Positions 7,767 through 16,062 of a stretch of DNA of 64,000 nucleotides are shown piece after piece. The position numbers and the translations under genes are program-made. This stretch comes from Sphingomonas sp. PP-F2F-G114-C0414 (lineage in GTDB: Bacteria; Pseudomonadota; Alphaproteobacteria; Sphingomonadales; Sphingomonadaceae). How positions within the stretch are numbered: position 1 is the stretch's first letter; every line of letters starts with the position of its first letter. The stretch is taken from positions 558,001 to 622,000 of the forward strand of contig NZ_RCWT01000009.1 in assembly GCF_003688595.1 (NCBI RefSeq), read 5' to 3'. The notes below the pieces were generated by a model. It saw only the letters and a program-made list of their open reading frames with translations. It was not told the DNA's origin and made no database searches.

Positions 7767-9485
7767 TTACTTCTTCTCGGCTTCCGTACGGGCCTTGAGA
7801 GCCTCGCCCAGGATGTTGCCGAGAGTCGCGCCCGAGTCCGACGAACCGTACTGCGCGACAGCCTGCTTCTCTTCCGAGATCTGCATAGCCTTGATCGAGA
7901 AGGTCGGCTTCTTCGAACGATCGAAGCCGGTGACCATCGCGTCGAACTTCTGGCCGACCTGGAAACGCTCCGGACGCTGTTCGTCGCGATCGCGACCCAG
8001 ATCCGTGCGCTTGATGAAGCCGGTCGCGCCATCGTCGCCCTGCTGCACTTCGAGGCCAGCGTCGCGGACTTCGAGAACGGTCACGGTGACGATCGCGTTC
8101 TTGTTCAGCTTGTCGCCTGCTGCTGCGATGCCGCCGGCCGATGGCCCGCCACGCTCGAGCTGCTTCATGCCGAGCGAGATACGCTCCTTCTCGGCGTCGA
8201 TGTCGAGCACGACGGCTTCGACGGTCTCACCCTTGCGATGCAGGTTGAGCGCGTCCTCGCCCGAAACACCCCATGCGATGTCGGACATGTGGACCATGCC
8301 GTCGACGTCGTTGTCTAGGCCGATGAACAGACCGAACTCGGTCGCGTTCTTGACTTCGCCTTCGACGGTCGAACCGATCGGATGAGCGGCAGCGAATGCC
8401 TCCCAAGGATTGGCCTGAGCCTGCTTGAGGCCGAGCGAGATGCGACGCTTCTCGGAATCGACTTCGAGGACCATGACGTCGACTTCCTGCGAGGTCGACA
8501 CGATCTTGCCCGGATGGACGTTCTTCTTGGTCCAGGACATTTCCGACACGTGGACGAGGCCTTCGATGCCCGCTTCCAGCTCGACGAACGCACCATATTC
8601 GGTGATGTTCGTGACGCGGCCGGTGAGCTTCGCGCCGACCGGGTACTTGACCATCGCGCCATCCCAGGGATCGCTCTCCAGCTGCTTCATGCCGAGGCTG
8701 ATGCGCTGGGTGTCCTTGTTGATGCGGATGATCTGCACCTTGACGGTGTCGCCGATGTTCAGGACTTCGCTCGGGTGACCGACGCGCTTGTAGCTGAGAT
8801 CGGTGACGTGCAGCAGGCCATCGATGCCGCCGAGGTCAACGAACGCACCGTAATCGGTGATGTTCTTGACGACGCCGTCGATGATCTGGCCCTCGGCCAG
8901 GCTGAGTATCAGGCCCGAACGCTGCTCTGCGCGCGTCTCTTCGAGAACGGCGCGACGCGACACGACGATGTTGCCGCGCTTGCGGTCCATCTTCAGGATC
9001 TGGAACGGCTGGGGGATATCCATCAGCGGGGTGACATCGCGCACGGGGCGGATATCGACCTGCGAGCCGGGCAGGAATGCGACGGCGCCGTTCAGGTCGA
9101 CGGTGAAGCCACCCTTCACGCGGCCGAAGATGACGCCTTCGACGCGGGTCGTCTTGGAGAATTCGGTTTCCAGCTTGTCCCATGCGGCTTCGCGGCGTGC
9201 GCGATCGCGGCTGAGCATCGCTTCGCCGTGGACGTTCTCGACGCGGTCGACATAGACTTCGACTTCGTCGCCGACCTTGAGGTCAGCCTTCTGGCCCGGC
9301 GCTGCGAATTCGCGAAGCGGCACGCGGCCTTCCGACTTCAGACCGACGTCGATGACGGCCATGTCGTTCTCGATGCCGGTCACGGTGCCATGCACCACGC
9401 GGCCCTCGAAGCTGTCGGCGTCGCCGAGCGTTTCGTTCAGCATCGCCGCGAAATCGTCGCGGGTCGGCATTACCTGGGTTGCCAT
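7767..9485 (-). CDS. rpsA: 30S ribosomal protein S1
   Basis: A 572-residue RNA-binding protein that delivers mRNA to the 30S subunit. Six S1 (OB-fold) repeats can be traced. The first two contain GRVVHGTVTGIENDMAVIDVG and EGVIFGRVKGGFTVDL. The following ones carry the regular motifs KNITDYGAFVDLGGIDGLLHVTD, NITEYGAFVELEAGIEGLVHVSE and NATEFGLFIGLDNDVDGMVH; the last is more divergent. The start is the ATG of MATQVMPTRDDF, which begins the conserved N-terminus; the frame extends upstream into non-homologous, Arg/Ser-rich sequence that should not be translated. A strong terminator follows. Confidence 0.95.
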   Translation of the reverse strand: MATQVMPTRDDFAAMLNETLGDADSFEGRVVHGTVTGIENDMAVIDVGLKSEGRVPLREFAAPGQKADLKVGDEVEVYVDRVENVHGEAMLSRDRARREAAWDKLETEFSKTTRVEGVIFGRVKGGFTVDLNGAVAFLPGSQVDIRPVRDVTPLMDIPQPFQILKMDRKRGNIVVSRRAVLEETRAEQRSGLILSLAEGQIIDGVVKNITDYGAFVDLGGIDGLLHVTDLSYKRVGHPSEVLNIGDTVKVQIIRINKDTQRISLGMKQLESDPWDGAMVKYPVGAKLTGRVTNITEYGAFVELEAGIEGLVHVSEMSWTKKNVHPGKIVSTSQEVDVMVLEVDSEKRRISLGLKQAQANPWEAFAAAHPIGSTVEGEVKNATEFGLFIGLDNDVDGMVHMSDIAWGVSGEDALNLHRKGETVEAVVLDIDAEKERISLGMKQLERGGPSAGGIAAAGDKLNKNAIVTVTVLEVRDAGLEVQQGDDGATGFIKRTDLGRDRDEQRPERFQVGQKFDAMVTGFDRSKKPTFSIKAMQISEEKQAVAQYGSSDSGATLGNILGEALKARTEAEKK

Positions 9486-9686
9486 AGAATTCAGTAATCC
9501 TAGTCTGTTTCCGGCCAAGCGGTTGGGTCCGCTGGTCTTGGCCTTCGTTGCCGCGACGACCGAACGCCGGCGCAGCATCCGGACGGCACGAGGCGCGGAG
9601 GACGTAGACGCTGAATGCGAAAACGGCGCGTGAGACTCGAGGGTCTCCGCGCCTTCCTCCACGAGCATCGCTCGCCGGACGGTCCT

Positions 9687-9714
9687 GTGTAGCCGAAACC
9701 GCGTCTCGGAGCAA
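9687..9714 (-). promoter_or_regulatory. Candidate sigma-70 promoter of rpsA
   Basis: On the minus strand TTGCTC (9709-9714) is separated by 16 bases from CTACAC (9687-9692), a fair match to alphaproteobacterial housekeeping promoters. It would give a leader of roughly 190 nt before the rpsA ATG. The leader contains the dyad GAGAC...GTCTC. This is a pattern match only. Confidence 0.35.
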
Positions 9715-9760
9715 GTTCGTCGGCGGTTCGTTAGGGGCGGTTAACCACAGGAGCGAAGAT

Positions 9761-10018
9761 TTGAACGAACGCGGCATTCTCGTGCTGGGCTGGGTCGCCA
9801 CGGTGACAGCGATCGTAATGTACCTGTCGTACATCGACCAGATCATGCTGAACCTTGCGGGGCAGAAGGGATCCGTGGTCCAGCCGTTCGCGACAATGGT
9901 GAACTGCGCGCTGTGGGTGGGGTATGGGTTTCTGAAGGACAAGCGGGACTGGCCGATCGTCGTGGCGAATGCGCCGGGGGTGGTGTTCGGGGCGGTTGCG
10001 CTGGTTACTGCGCTTTAG
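9761..10018 (+). CDS. SemiSWEET family sugar transporter
   Basis: An 85-residue three-helix membrane protein (residues about 5-23, 38-54, 62-83). It carries the PQ-loop-like signature YIDQIMLNLAGQKGSVVQPFA and the MVNCALWVGYGFLKDKRDWPIVVANAPG segment (Asn-Cys-x-x-Trp and ANxPG) typical of bacterial SemiSWEETs, which dimerise into a sugar uniporter. It starts with TTG at 9761, supported by AGGAGC eight bases upstream. The gene is divergent from rpsA. Substrate unknown, probably a mono- or disaccharide. Confidence 0.85.
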   Translation: MNERGILVLGWVATVTAIVMYLSYIDQIMLNLAGQKGSVVQPFATMVNCALWVGYGFLKDKRDWPIVVANAPGVVFGAVALVTAL

Positions 10019-10107
10019 AAGAGCATGGGTCACGTCTTAGGGTAGCGTGGGTCAAGTCGCTGTGGGCGGTGGGGCTGGGGGCATAACGGGCGGCGCTCCC
10101 GCTTCCT

Positions 10108-10161
10108 TGTTCTCCCGCGAAGGCGGGAGCCCAGTCTGGGTCCCCGCCTTCGCGGGGAAAC
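10108..10161. repeat. Paired palindromic repeat, family F1 (copy 1)
   Basis: Left arm CTCCCGC-GAAG-GCGGGAG followed by CCCAG; the right arm is its inverse (CCCCGCCTTCGCGGGG). The spacer is very short, so the element is a compact double hairpin. Other copies: 20367, 28643, 62091. Confidence 0.85.
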
Positions 10162-10198
10162 AATATTGGGTTGCGGTAGCTCCCCCCAGCAGAGCAAC

Positions 10199-10301
10199 CA
10201 CCCCGGCGGAGGCCGGGGCCCAATTGGGGAACATCGGTAACTGAGGATGGCCCTTCGTTACTACGGACGTTCCAATTGGGCCCCGGCCTTCGCCGGGGTG
10301 G
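10199..10301. repeat. Paired palindromic repeat, family F2 (copy 1)
   Basis: Arms ACCCCGGCGGAGGCCGGGG plus CCCAATTGG and the inverse CCAATTGGG plus CCCCGGCCTTCGCCGGGG, separated by about 45 bases. Other copies: 15928-16030 and 43606-43710. Together with the F1 copy it fills the SemiSWEET-cmk gap (10019-10325); I see no gene there. Confidence 0.87.
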
Positions 10302-10325
10302 GGCCAACAGGAATGGAGGGTAAGC

Positions 10326-10964
10326 CTAAACCGAAGCAGCCTTCTTCGCCCGCTGCGCTTCAACCAACGCTACCGCCCGCTGCACCGAAGCCTCGATCGA
10401 CAAAAAGCTCGTATCCAGCAACGCAGCATCCGCCGCCATCACCAGCGGCGCGGTCGACCGCCCGCTATCCCGAGCATCCCGAGCCCGAATATCCGCCAGC
10501 ACCCGATCCTTGCTCGCCGTCCCACCCCGAGCCTGCAACTCGGCATGCCGCCGCTGCGCGCGAATATTCGGCGTAGCCTTCACGAACAGCTTCGCATCCG
10601 CATCCGGCGCGATCACCGTCCCGATATCGCGCCCGTCGAGAATCGCGCCACCCTCCTGCGCCGCAAACCGCTTCTGCCGGTGCAGCAACGCCGCGCGCAC
10701 CAGAGGATGCGCCGACACCACCGACGCCAGCGCGCCGATATCGTCGTCACGCAACGCCGGATCGCTCAACAGCGCATCGCTGAAATCGCACGCCGCGACC
10801 GCGTCGGCCTCGGTCTCCGGATCGAGCCCCATCCGCGCCACGCTCAGCGCGACCGCACGGTACAACAGCCCGGTATCGAGATACGGCAGCTTGTAATGCT
10901 TGGCCAAGGCACGCGCGATCGTGCCCTTGCCCGATGCCGCCGGACCGTCGACTGCGATGATCAT
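10326..10964 (-). CDS. cmk: Cytidylate kinase
   Basis: A 212-residue enzyme that phosphorylates CMP and dCMP with ATP. The P-loop is VDGPAASGKGTIARAL near residues 5-20, followed by LPYLDTGLLYRAVAL. The GAILDGRDIGTVIAPDADAKLFVKA block is the usual NMP-binding and core region, and RDARDSGRSTAPL is the lid. The ATG is preceded by GGGGGAATTAAG, and the aroA stop codon ends one base before it, so cmk is translated as the second gene of an aroA-cmk operon. In many proteobacteria cmk is followed by rpsA; here the SemiSWEET gene intervenes. Confidence 0.94.
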   Translation of the reverse strand: MIIAVDGPAASGKGTIARALAKHYKLPYLDTGLLYRAVALSVARMGLDPETEADAVAACDFSDALLSDPALRDDDIGALASVVSAHPLVRAALLHRQKRFAAQEGGAILDGRDIGTVIAPDADAKLFVKATPNIRAQRRHAELQARGGTASKDRVLADIRARDARDSGRSTAPLVMAADAALLDTSFLSIEASVQRAVALVEAQRAKKAASV

Positions 10965-10965
10965 C

Positions 10966-12300
10966 TTAATTCCCCCGGCCGGTAAGCGCATCGAGCGACC
11001 GGAAGAACACGGGATAGCTCGTCGCCACCGGCGATACATCATCGATCGTGACGGGCTCAAGCGCGCCAAGTCCAGCCACGACCATGCTCATTGCGATGCG
11101 GTGGTCGAGTTTCGAGGCGATCCGAGCGCCACCGCGAATCGCCGCGCCGCCCGAGCCGGTGATCGCCATGCCGTCCTCATACTCTTCGCAAACGACGCCG
11201 CACGCTTCGAGCGCGATCCGCATCGTCGTGATCCGGTCCGATTCCTTGACGCGCAGCTCGTGGGCGCCGCGCGCGATCGTCGTGCCGGTCGCGAAGGCGG
11301 CGGCGACGAACAGCACCGGATATTCGTCGATCATGCTCGGCGCGAGATCGGCCGGCACCTCGATCGCAGTTAGCGGCGCGTGGCGGACGCGCAGGTCGGC
11401 GACCGGCTCTCCACCGACGATCCGCGGATCGAGCTCGGTAATATCCGCGCCCATCATCCGCAAAGCCGTGACGATCCCGATCCGCGTCGGGTTCAGCCCG
11501 ACGTTGCGCACGACGATATCCGAGCCCGGTACGATCGACGCCGCGACCAGCCAGAACGCCGACGACGACGGATCGCCCGGCACGACGATATCCTGCGGCT
11601 TCAGGTCCGCTTCGCCGGTGATCGAGATGATACGACCCTGGTTCGTCTCCTCGACGGTCAGCTTCGCGCCGAACCCCGTGAGCATCCGTTCGCTATGATC
11701 GCGCGTCGCGACGGGCTCGATCACCCGCGTGATCCCCGGCGTGTTGAGCCCCGCCAGCAGGATCGCCGACTTCACCTGCGCCGACGCGACCGGCAGCGTG
11801 TATTCGATCGGCACCGCCGGACACATCCCGCGCACCATCAACGGCAGCCGCCCGCCCGGCGAAGAGGTAATGTCCGCCCCCATCTGCGACAGCGGCTCGA
11901 TCACGCGCCCCATCGGCCGTCCCGACAGCGACGCATCGCCGGTAAAGGTGCAGGTGATCGGATGGCTCGACACCAGCCCCATCAGCAACCGCGTCGACGT
12001 CCCCGAATTGCCCATCTCCAGCGCGGTCTCGGGTTGGAGCAGTCCGCCGACGCCGACACCGTCGACCGTCCAGATCCCATCCTCGCCGCGCTCGATCGTC
12101 GCGCCCATCGCGCGCATCGCGGCCGCGGTGGCGAGCACGTCCTCGCCCTCCAGCAGCCCCTCGATCCGGCTGGTGCCGACCGCCAAGCTCGCGAACATCA
12201 GCGCGCGGTGGCTGATCGACTTGTCGCCGGGGACCGCGATCGAACCGGTCAGTGGACCGCGCGCGACGACGTCCATCGAAGTGGGGAGGGGGTGTGCCAT
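10966..12300 (-). CDS. aroA: 3-phosphoshikimate 1-carboxyvinyltransferase (EPSP synthase, class II-like)
   Basis: Transfers enolpyruvate from PEP to shikimate-3-phosphate in the chorismate pathway. The 444-residue protein has the signatures VPGDKSISHRALMFASLA, MGNSGTSTRLLMGL, VPGDPSSSAFWLVAASIVPGSD, MIDEYPVLFVAAAFATG and HELRVKESDRI. The segment SAQVKSAILLAGLNTPGITRVIEP and the following TRDHSERML strongly resemble class II enzymes (the Agrobacterium CP4 type). The position that is alanine in CP4 (GNAAT) is glycine here (GNSGT). The ATG at 12300 leaves the conserved N-terminus intact. It is followed within one base by cmk and is divergent from the FYDLN-acid gene. Confidence 0.94.
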   Translation of the reverse strand: MAHPLPTSMDVVARGPLTGSIAVPGDKSISHRALMFASLAVGTSRIEGLLEGEDVLATAAAMRAMGATIERGEDGIWTVDGVGVGGLLQPETALEMGNSGTSTRLLMGLVSSHPITCTFTGDASLSGRPMGRVIEPLSQMGADITSSPGGRLPLMVRGMCPAVPIEYTLPVASAQVKSAILLAGLNTPGITRVIEPVATRDHSERMLTGFGAKLTVEETNQGRIISITGEADLKPQDIVVPGDPSSSAFWLVAASIVPGSDIVVRNVGLNPTRIGIVTALRMMGADITELDPRIVGGEPVADLRVRHAPLTAIEVPADLAPSMIDEYPVLFVAAAFATGTTIARGAHELRVKESDRITTMRIALEACGVVCEEYEDGMAITGSGGAAIRGGARIASKLDHRIAMSMVVAGLGALEPVTIDDVSPVATSYPVFFRSLDALTGRGN

Positions 12301-12399
12301 GGGGCCGGGCTTTTGACAGTGGCCTTGCGCTATGGCAAGGCGCGCCCACTTTGCGAGGGTATCCCCCCGCAATCCATTCATCCGAAAGGTTCTATCGGC

Positions 12400-12726
12400 A
12401 TGATCAAGCCGGAATGGGGCACGAAGCGTTCGTGCCCGAAATGCGCGACGCGTTTCTACGACCTCGAAAAAGCCGACCCCGTGACCTGCATCGAATGTGG
12501 GTATGCGTGGGAGCCCGAGCCCATCCTGAAGTCGAAGCAGCCGCTGCCGTTCGAGGTGGCCAAGCCCGACACCAAAAAGCCCGACGCGGATCTCGAGGGT
12601 GACGAGGAAGAGGACATCGCCTCGATCACCGGCGAAGACGAAGAGCCGTCGGCGGACGACGAAGTCGATCTCGGCGGCGACGACGACCTCGGCGTCGAGA
12701 CGCCACAGGACGAACACGAGCGTTAA
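12400..12726 (+). CDS. TIGR02300 family (FYDLN-acid domain) protein
   Basis: A 108-residue protein. The N-terminal 45 residues contain a four-cysteine zinc-ribbon-like pair, SCPKCATRFYDLEK and CIECGYAWEPEP. The FYDLxK motif gives the family its name. The C-terminal 60 residues are strongly acidic and low-complexity (GDEEEDIASITGEDEEPSADDE). Known only as a conserved alphaproteobacterial family of unknown role. GAAAGG lies 12 bases before the ATG. It is transcribed away from aroA. Confidence 0.9.
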   Translation: MIKPEWGTKRSCPKCATRFYDLEKADPVTCIECGYAWEPEPILKSKQPLPFEVAKPDTKKPDADLEGDEEEDIASITGEDEEPSADDEVDLGGDDDLGVETPQDEHER

Positions 12727-12739
12727 TCAGAATAAATTT

Positions 12740-12765
12740 GGCAGGCGGCATTTACGCCGCTTGCC
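12740..12765 (+). terminator. Hairpin after the FYDLN-acid gene
   Basis: GGCAGGCGGC and GCCGCTTGCC form a 10-bp stem with one G-T wobble and a 6-base loop, 14 bases after the stop. There is no T tract, so it could be a weak terminator or an mRNA 3' stabiliser. It precedes tRNA-Ala. Confidence 0.4.
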
Positions 12766-12808
12766 AACCCGGGCGGGTCCGGTTAGTGACCCGCCTCCCA
12801 ACGGGAAT

Positions 12809-12884
12809 GGGGCCGTAGCTCAGCTGGGAGAGCGTTCGCATGGCATGCGAAAGGTCAGGGGTTCGATCCCCCTCGGCTCCACCA
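12809..12884 (+). tRNA. tRNA-Ala(GGC)
   Basis: A 76-nt cloverleaf with encoded ACCA end. Acceptor GGGGCCG pairs with CGGCTCC (one G-T), D arm GCTC-AGCTGGGA-GAGC, anticodon stem TTCGC / GCGAA with loop ATGGCAT (anticodon GGC), T arm AGGGG-TTCGATC-CCCCT. It reads GCC and GCU codons. Confidence 0.95.
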
Positions 12885-12994
12885 TTCCTCCGTTGATGAC
12901 CGGTTCGCCGGATGATTTTCAAGCTGACATCGCAAATTCGTCGAACGCGGTTCGGGATGTGGCATCGCCGCACCCCGAGACCAATTCCGCACGT

Positions 12995-14788
12995 CTAGAA
13001 TGCAGCGGATAACCCTGCGAACGCTGTGATGCTGTTGCGGTCGTCGCGCAGCGCATAGCCGGCGACACCGGCGCGGAGCGACAATTGTCCTGCGACATTG
13101 CCGTCCACCCCCATCGCATAGCTCATGTAACTGCGATCGGCGCGTTCGACCGTGCTCGTGAAGCTGATCGGGGCACCCGTCGGCGTCATCGTCAGCGTGC
13201 GGGGATCGTCGTCGAATTCGCGCTCGTACCCGGCGCGTGCGAAGAATCGCACCGGTTCTCCGGGAACGGTGCGAAGGACTGCGCCGAAGCGGCCCGTCAG
13301 GCTTTCGATCTCCTGCTTGCCGAAGCTCGCCGCCGTCGAGAGCCCGCCGGTCTCCGCATAGCCGGCGATGCGGACACGGTCATACTGCGCCGCGAGGTCC
13401 GGACCGAACGCGAGCCCGCCGAACTTGATCAGGTCGACCGCGGCAGTCACTCGCCCGGCGACGTAGGTGCCGTCGGTTTCACCCTCGTGCGATCGGACCG
13501 CCGGGCCAAGCTGGACGGTGCGCCGTATGTGGCGGTAATCGATCGCGCCATAGGTCCCGTCCGCAAGTATGCGGACCGGGCCGAGGTCGCCGCGCGCGTA
13601 GCCGCTGACCGACCAGGCGCGCGGCTTGTAGCTGCCGGCGCCGGTCTTGAAGTCGCCGGTGCCGTCCGAATAGCCACCTGCGAGACCGACTCCCGATGCG
13701 TTGCCGATCGCGAGGTCGGCGCCCGCGGTGCCGCCGAAGCCGCGCTCGGTGATGCCGACGCGCTGGGCGGAGGTGCCGCTCGAATAATAATGATAGTCGG
13801 CGCCGCCGAACACCGACAGCGCGTGTCCGTCGCGTTGCGCGCCGCCACGCTCGGCAGCCTCGAACAGGTCGCGCTGGCCACGGAACATCGCCTGCGCCGC
13901 ATAACCGAGCCCGGCGATCTGGTCGGGCGCCTGGACGAGGCTCGCCAGCGCCTGCCCCTGGATACGCTGCGTGATGCCCGCGGGGTGGACGCTGTCGGCC
14001 TGGATGTACGTCTCGTTGGCGTTCGGGGACACGAGCGTCGCGCGCGTGCAGGCGAGCGACGAGGGGACGGTGCAGGCGACTCCGGTGATGTTGGTGTAGC
14101 CATAGGTCGCGGGACTGGCGACGAGCTCGCCGAACAGCCGGTCGGTATCGAAATACAGCGCGTTGACGTTCGCCGCCGCCAATGCCGCGGCATAGGTCCG
14201 GTTGAACAGCTGGAGCCCGGCCGCGCCGCCGGTCTGAACCGCGAGCGTGACGATCCGCGTCGCACCGGCGGTCTGGAGGCGGCTGACCTGCGTGGCAAGC
14301 TGCGTCGCTGCGGTGGTCAGGATCGCGGGGTTGGAGCTGCCGGCTGCCTGGAACGCGAAATAGTCGTTGCCGCCGCCCTGGATGTAGACGAGGTCGCGCG
14401 GCCCGAAACTGCCACCGGCCGCGAGGAAATTGCTGATCTGGGTCGCGACCGGGATCGATAGCGCGTTCGCGGCGGTCACGCGGGCGCCGCCGACCGCATA
14501 GTTGGTGCCTCCCTTGCCATAGACCGGATCGAGCGACAGCCCGAGTCGCGCCGCGAGGACCTCGGGTGCGACCGGGTCGGGGTTGGTCGTGAAGCTACCC
14601 GCGTCGCGCGGCAGGCGTGGGTCGAGCGTCAAGTAATAGCCGCCGTCGGCGAGGCTGTCGCCGAACACGACCATGCGGTTATAGGTTTCGGTGCTGGCGA
14701 CACTGGTCGGGCTGGCGGTCTGTGCCTGGCCGGGACTCGCGATGCTCAGTGCGGTTCCGAACAGCAACGCCGTATAGGTCGTCTTCAT
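12995..14788 (-). CDS. Autotransporter GDSL-type esterase/lipase (EstA-like)
   Basis: A 597-residue surface esterase. A signal peptide (cleavage after SPGQAQ) leads into an SGNH/GDSL hydrolase domain of about residues 35-300. MVVFGDSLADGG is block I with the nucleophilic Ser, GGTNYAVGGARV is block II, IQGGGNDYF is block III with Asn, and the catalytic Asp-His pair is in ADSVHP. The C-terminal 270 residues are an autotransporter beta-barrel ending in a terminal Phe (ITAFAGLSAAF). The passenger probably stays on the cell surface. A GGGAGAGGG Shine-Dalgarno precedes the ATG. It is a single gene, with tRNA-Ala downstream on the other strand. Confidence 0.9.
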   Translation of the reverse strand: MKTTYTALLFGTALSIASPGQAQTASPTSVASTETYNRMVVFGDSLADGGYYLTLDPRLPRDAGSFTTNPDPVAPEVLAARLGLSLDPVYGKGGTNYAVGGARVTAANALSIPVATQISNFLAAGGSFGPRDLVYIQGGGNDYFAFQAAGSSNPAILTTAATQLATQVSRLQTAGATRIVTLAVQTGGAAGLQLFNRTYAAALAAANVNALYFDTDRLFGELVASPATYGYTNITGVACTVPSSLACTRATLVSPNANETYIQADSVHPAGITQRIQGQALASLVQAPDQIAGLGYAAQAMFRGQRDLFEAAERGGAQRDGHALSVFGGADYHYYSSGTSAQRVGITERGFGGTAGADLAIGNASGVGLAGGYSDGTGDFKTGAGSYKPRAWSVSGYARGDLGPVRILADGTYGAIDYRHIRRTVQLGPAVRSHEGETDGTYVAGRVTAAVDLIKFGGLAFGPDLAAQYDRVRIAGYAETGGLSTAASFGKQEIESLTGRFGAVLRTVPGEPVRFFARAGYEREFDDDPRTLTMTPTGAPISFTSTVERADRSYMSYAMGVDGNVAGQLSLRAGVAGYALRDDRNSITAFAGLSAAF

Positions 14789-14898
14789 GATACCCTCTCC
14801 CTGGCGGCGAAGGATCGTTGTCCTTCGCTCGACAGGGAGTGTCGGAGCCGTTTACGTCCGCGTCAATAGAGTGCCGCTTGGGCGCGGGAGGTGGTCGT

Positions 14899-15897
14899 TC
14901 AGACGAACAGGCCAACGAGCAGATACGTCCCCGCGCCGATCAATCCGGCGGCGGGCAGGGTGAGCGTCCAGGCGACGACGATGTTGCTGGCGACGTTCCA
15001 GCGGACGGCGGACAAGCGCCGAGCTGCACCGACGCCAACGATCGAGCCGGTAATGGTGTGCGTCGACGACACCGGGATGCCCCAGAAGGTCGCGGCGAAC
15101 AGCGTGATCGCGCCGCCGGTTTCTGCGCAGAACCCTTGTGCGGGGGTCAGGCGGGTGATCTTCGAGCCCATCGTGTGGACGATCCGCCAACCGCCTGACA
15201 ACGTGCCGAGCGCCATCGCCGCCTGGCAGGACAGCACGACCCAGAGCGGCACGTGGAAGCTGCCGCCGATCAGCCCTTGCGAATAGAGGAGCACGGCGAT
15301 GATCCCCATCGTCTTCTGCGCGTCGTTGCCGCCGTGGCCGAGCGAATAGAGCGCGGCGGAGATCAGCTGGAGTTTCCGAAAGCGCTTGTCGACGCCGAGC
15401 GGGGTGAGCTTGAGGCTGGTCCAGGCGACGATCAGCACCAGCACCAGCGCGAGCATCAGGCCGATCGCGGGCGACGCGAAGATCGCAACGACGGTCTTGA
15501 TCACCCCGCTCCAGACGATCGCATCGAAGCCGACCTTGGCGATGCCGGCGCCGAGGAGGCCACCGATCAGCGCGTGGCTGCTGCTCGACGGGATGCCGAG
15601 CACCCAGGTGATGACGTTCCACGCGATCGCGCCCATCAGCGCGGCGAAGATCACCTGCGCGTCGATGATGTGCGCCTGGACGATGCCGGTGCCGACGGTC
15701 TGCGCGACGTGGAGGCCGAACACCGCGAACGCGATGAAGTTGAAGAACGCTGCCCAGAGCACGGCGTATTGTGGCTTCAGGACGCGCGTGGAGACGACGG
15801 TGGCGATCGAGTTCGCCGCGTCGTGGAGGCCGTTCAGGAAGTCGAACAGCAGCGCGATGCCGATGAGGCCGATGAGGAGCGGGAGGGAGAGGATCAT
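14899..15897 (-). CDS. pit: Low-affinity inorganic phosphate transporter (PiT family)
   Basis: A 332-residue integral membrane protein with about ten helices and the duplicated PiT signature: GLHDAANSIATVVSTRVL near residue 24, and GHGGNDAQKTMGIIAVLL in the second half. VLGIPSSSSHALIGGLLG and WGIPVSSTHTITGSIVG are the two GxPxSSxH repeats. It moves metal-phosphate with protons. The DUF47 protein encoded just upstream is the usual partner of PiT transporters. A 100-bp palindromic repeat separates the two. Confidence 0.93.
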   Translation of the reverse strand: MILSLPLLIGLIGIALLFDFLNGLHDAANSIATVVSTRVLKPQYAVLWAAFFNFIAFAVFGLHVAQTVGTGIVQAHIIDAQVIFAALMGAIAWNVITWVLGIPSSSSHALIGGLLGAGIAKVGFDAIVWSGVIKTVVAIFASPAIGLMLALVLVLIVAWTSLKLTPLGVDKRFRKLQLISAALYSLGHGGNDAQKTMGIIAVLLYSQGLIGGSFHVPLWVVLSCQAAMALGTLSGGWRIVHTMGSKITRLTPAQGFCAETGGAITLFAATFWGIPVSSTHTITGSIVGVGAARRLSAVRWNVASNIVVAWTLTLPAAGLIGAGTYLLVGLFV

Positions 15898-15927
15898 GCG
15901 ACTGCTGCCCTATCCGCCATCTTTTTA

Positions 15928-16030
15928 CCCCCCCGGCGAAGGCCGGGGTCCAATTGGAGAGGTCGCAGTAAAGGAACGCCGCCCTTCGTTATTGCCGTCC
16001 CCCAATTGGGCCCCGGCCTTCGCCGGGGGG
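15928..16030. repeat. Paired palindromic repeat, family F2 (copy 2)
   Basis: Arms CCCCGGC-GAAG-GCCGGGG plus TCCAATTGG and the inverse, with about 45 bases between. It sits between the DUF47 stop and the pit start, so it is probably transcribed within the DUF47-pit mRNA. Confidence 0.87.
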
Positions 16031-16062
16031 GAGCTTCGTGAAAACTCTCGGACTCAAACACC

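Noticed and set aside
9486..9668. Upstream in-frame extension of rpsA
   Set aside because: The extra 61 residues are not S1-like; the conserved N-terminus begins at 9485.
10019..10325. Small ORFs in the SemiSWEET-cmk gap
   Set aside because: They consist of translated palindromic repeats (families F1 and F2) and are not genes.
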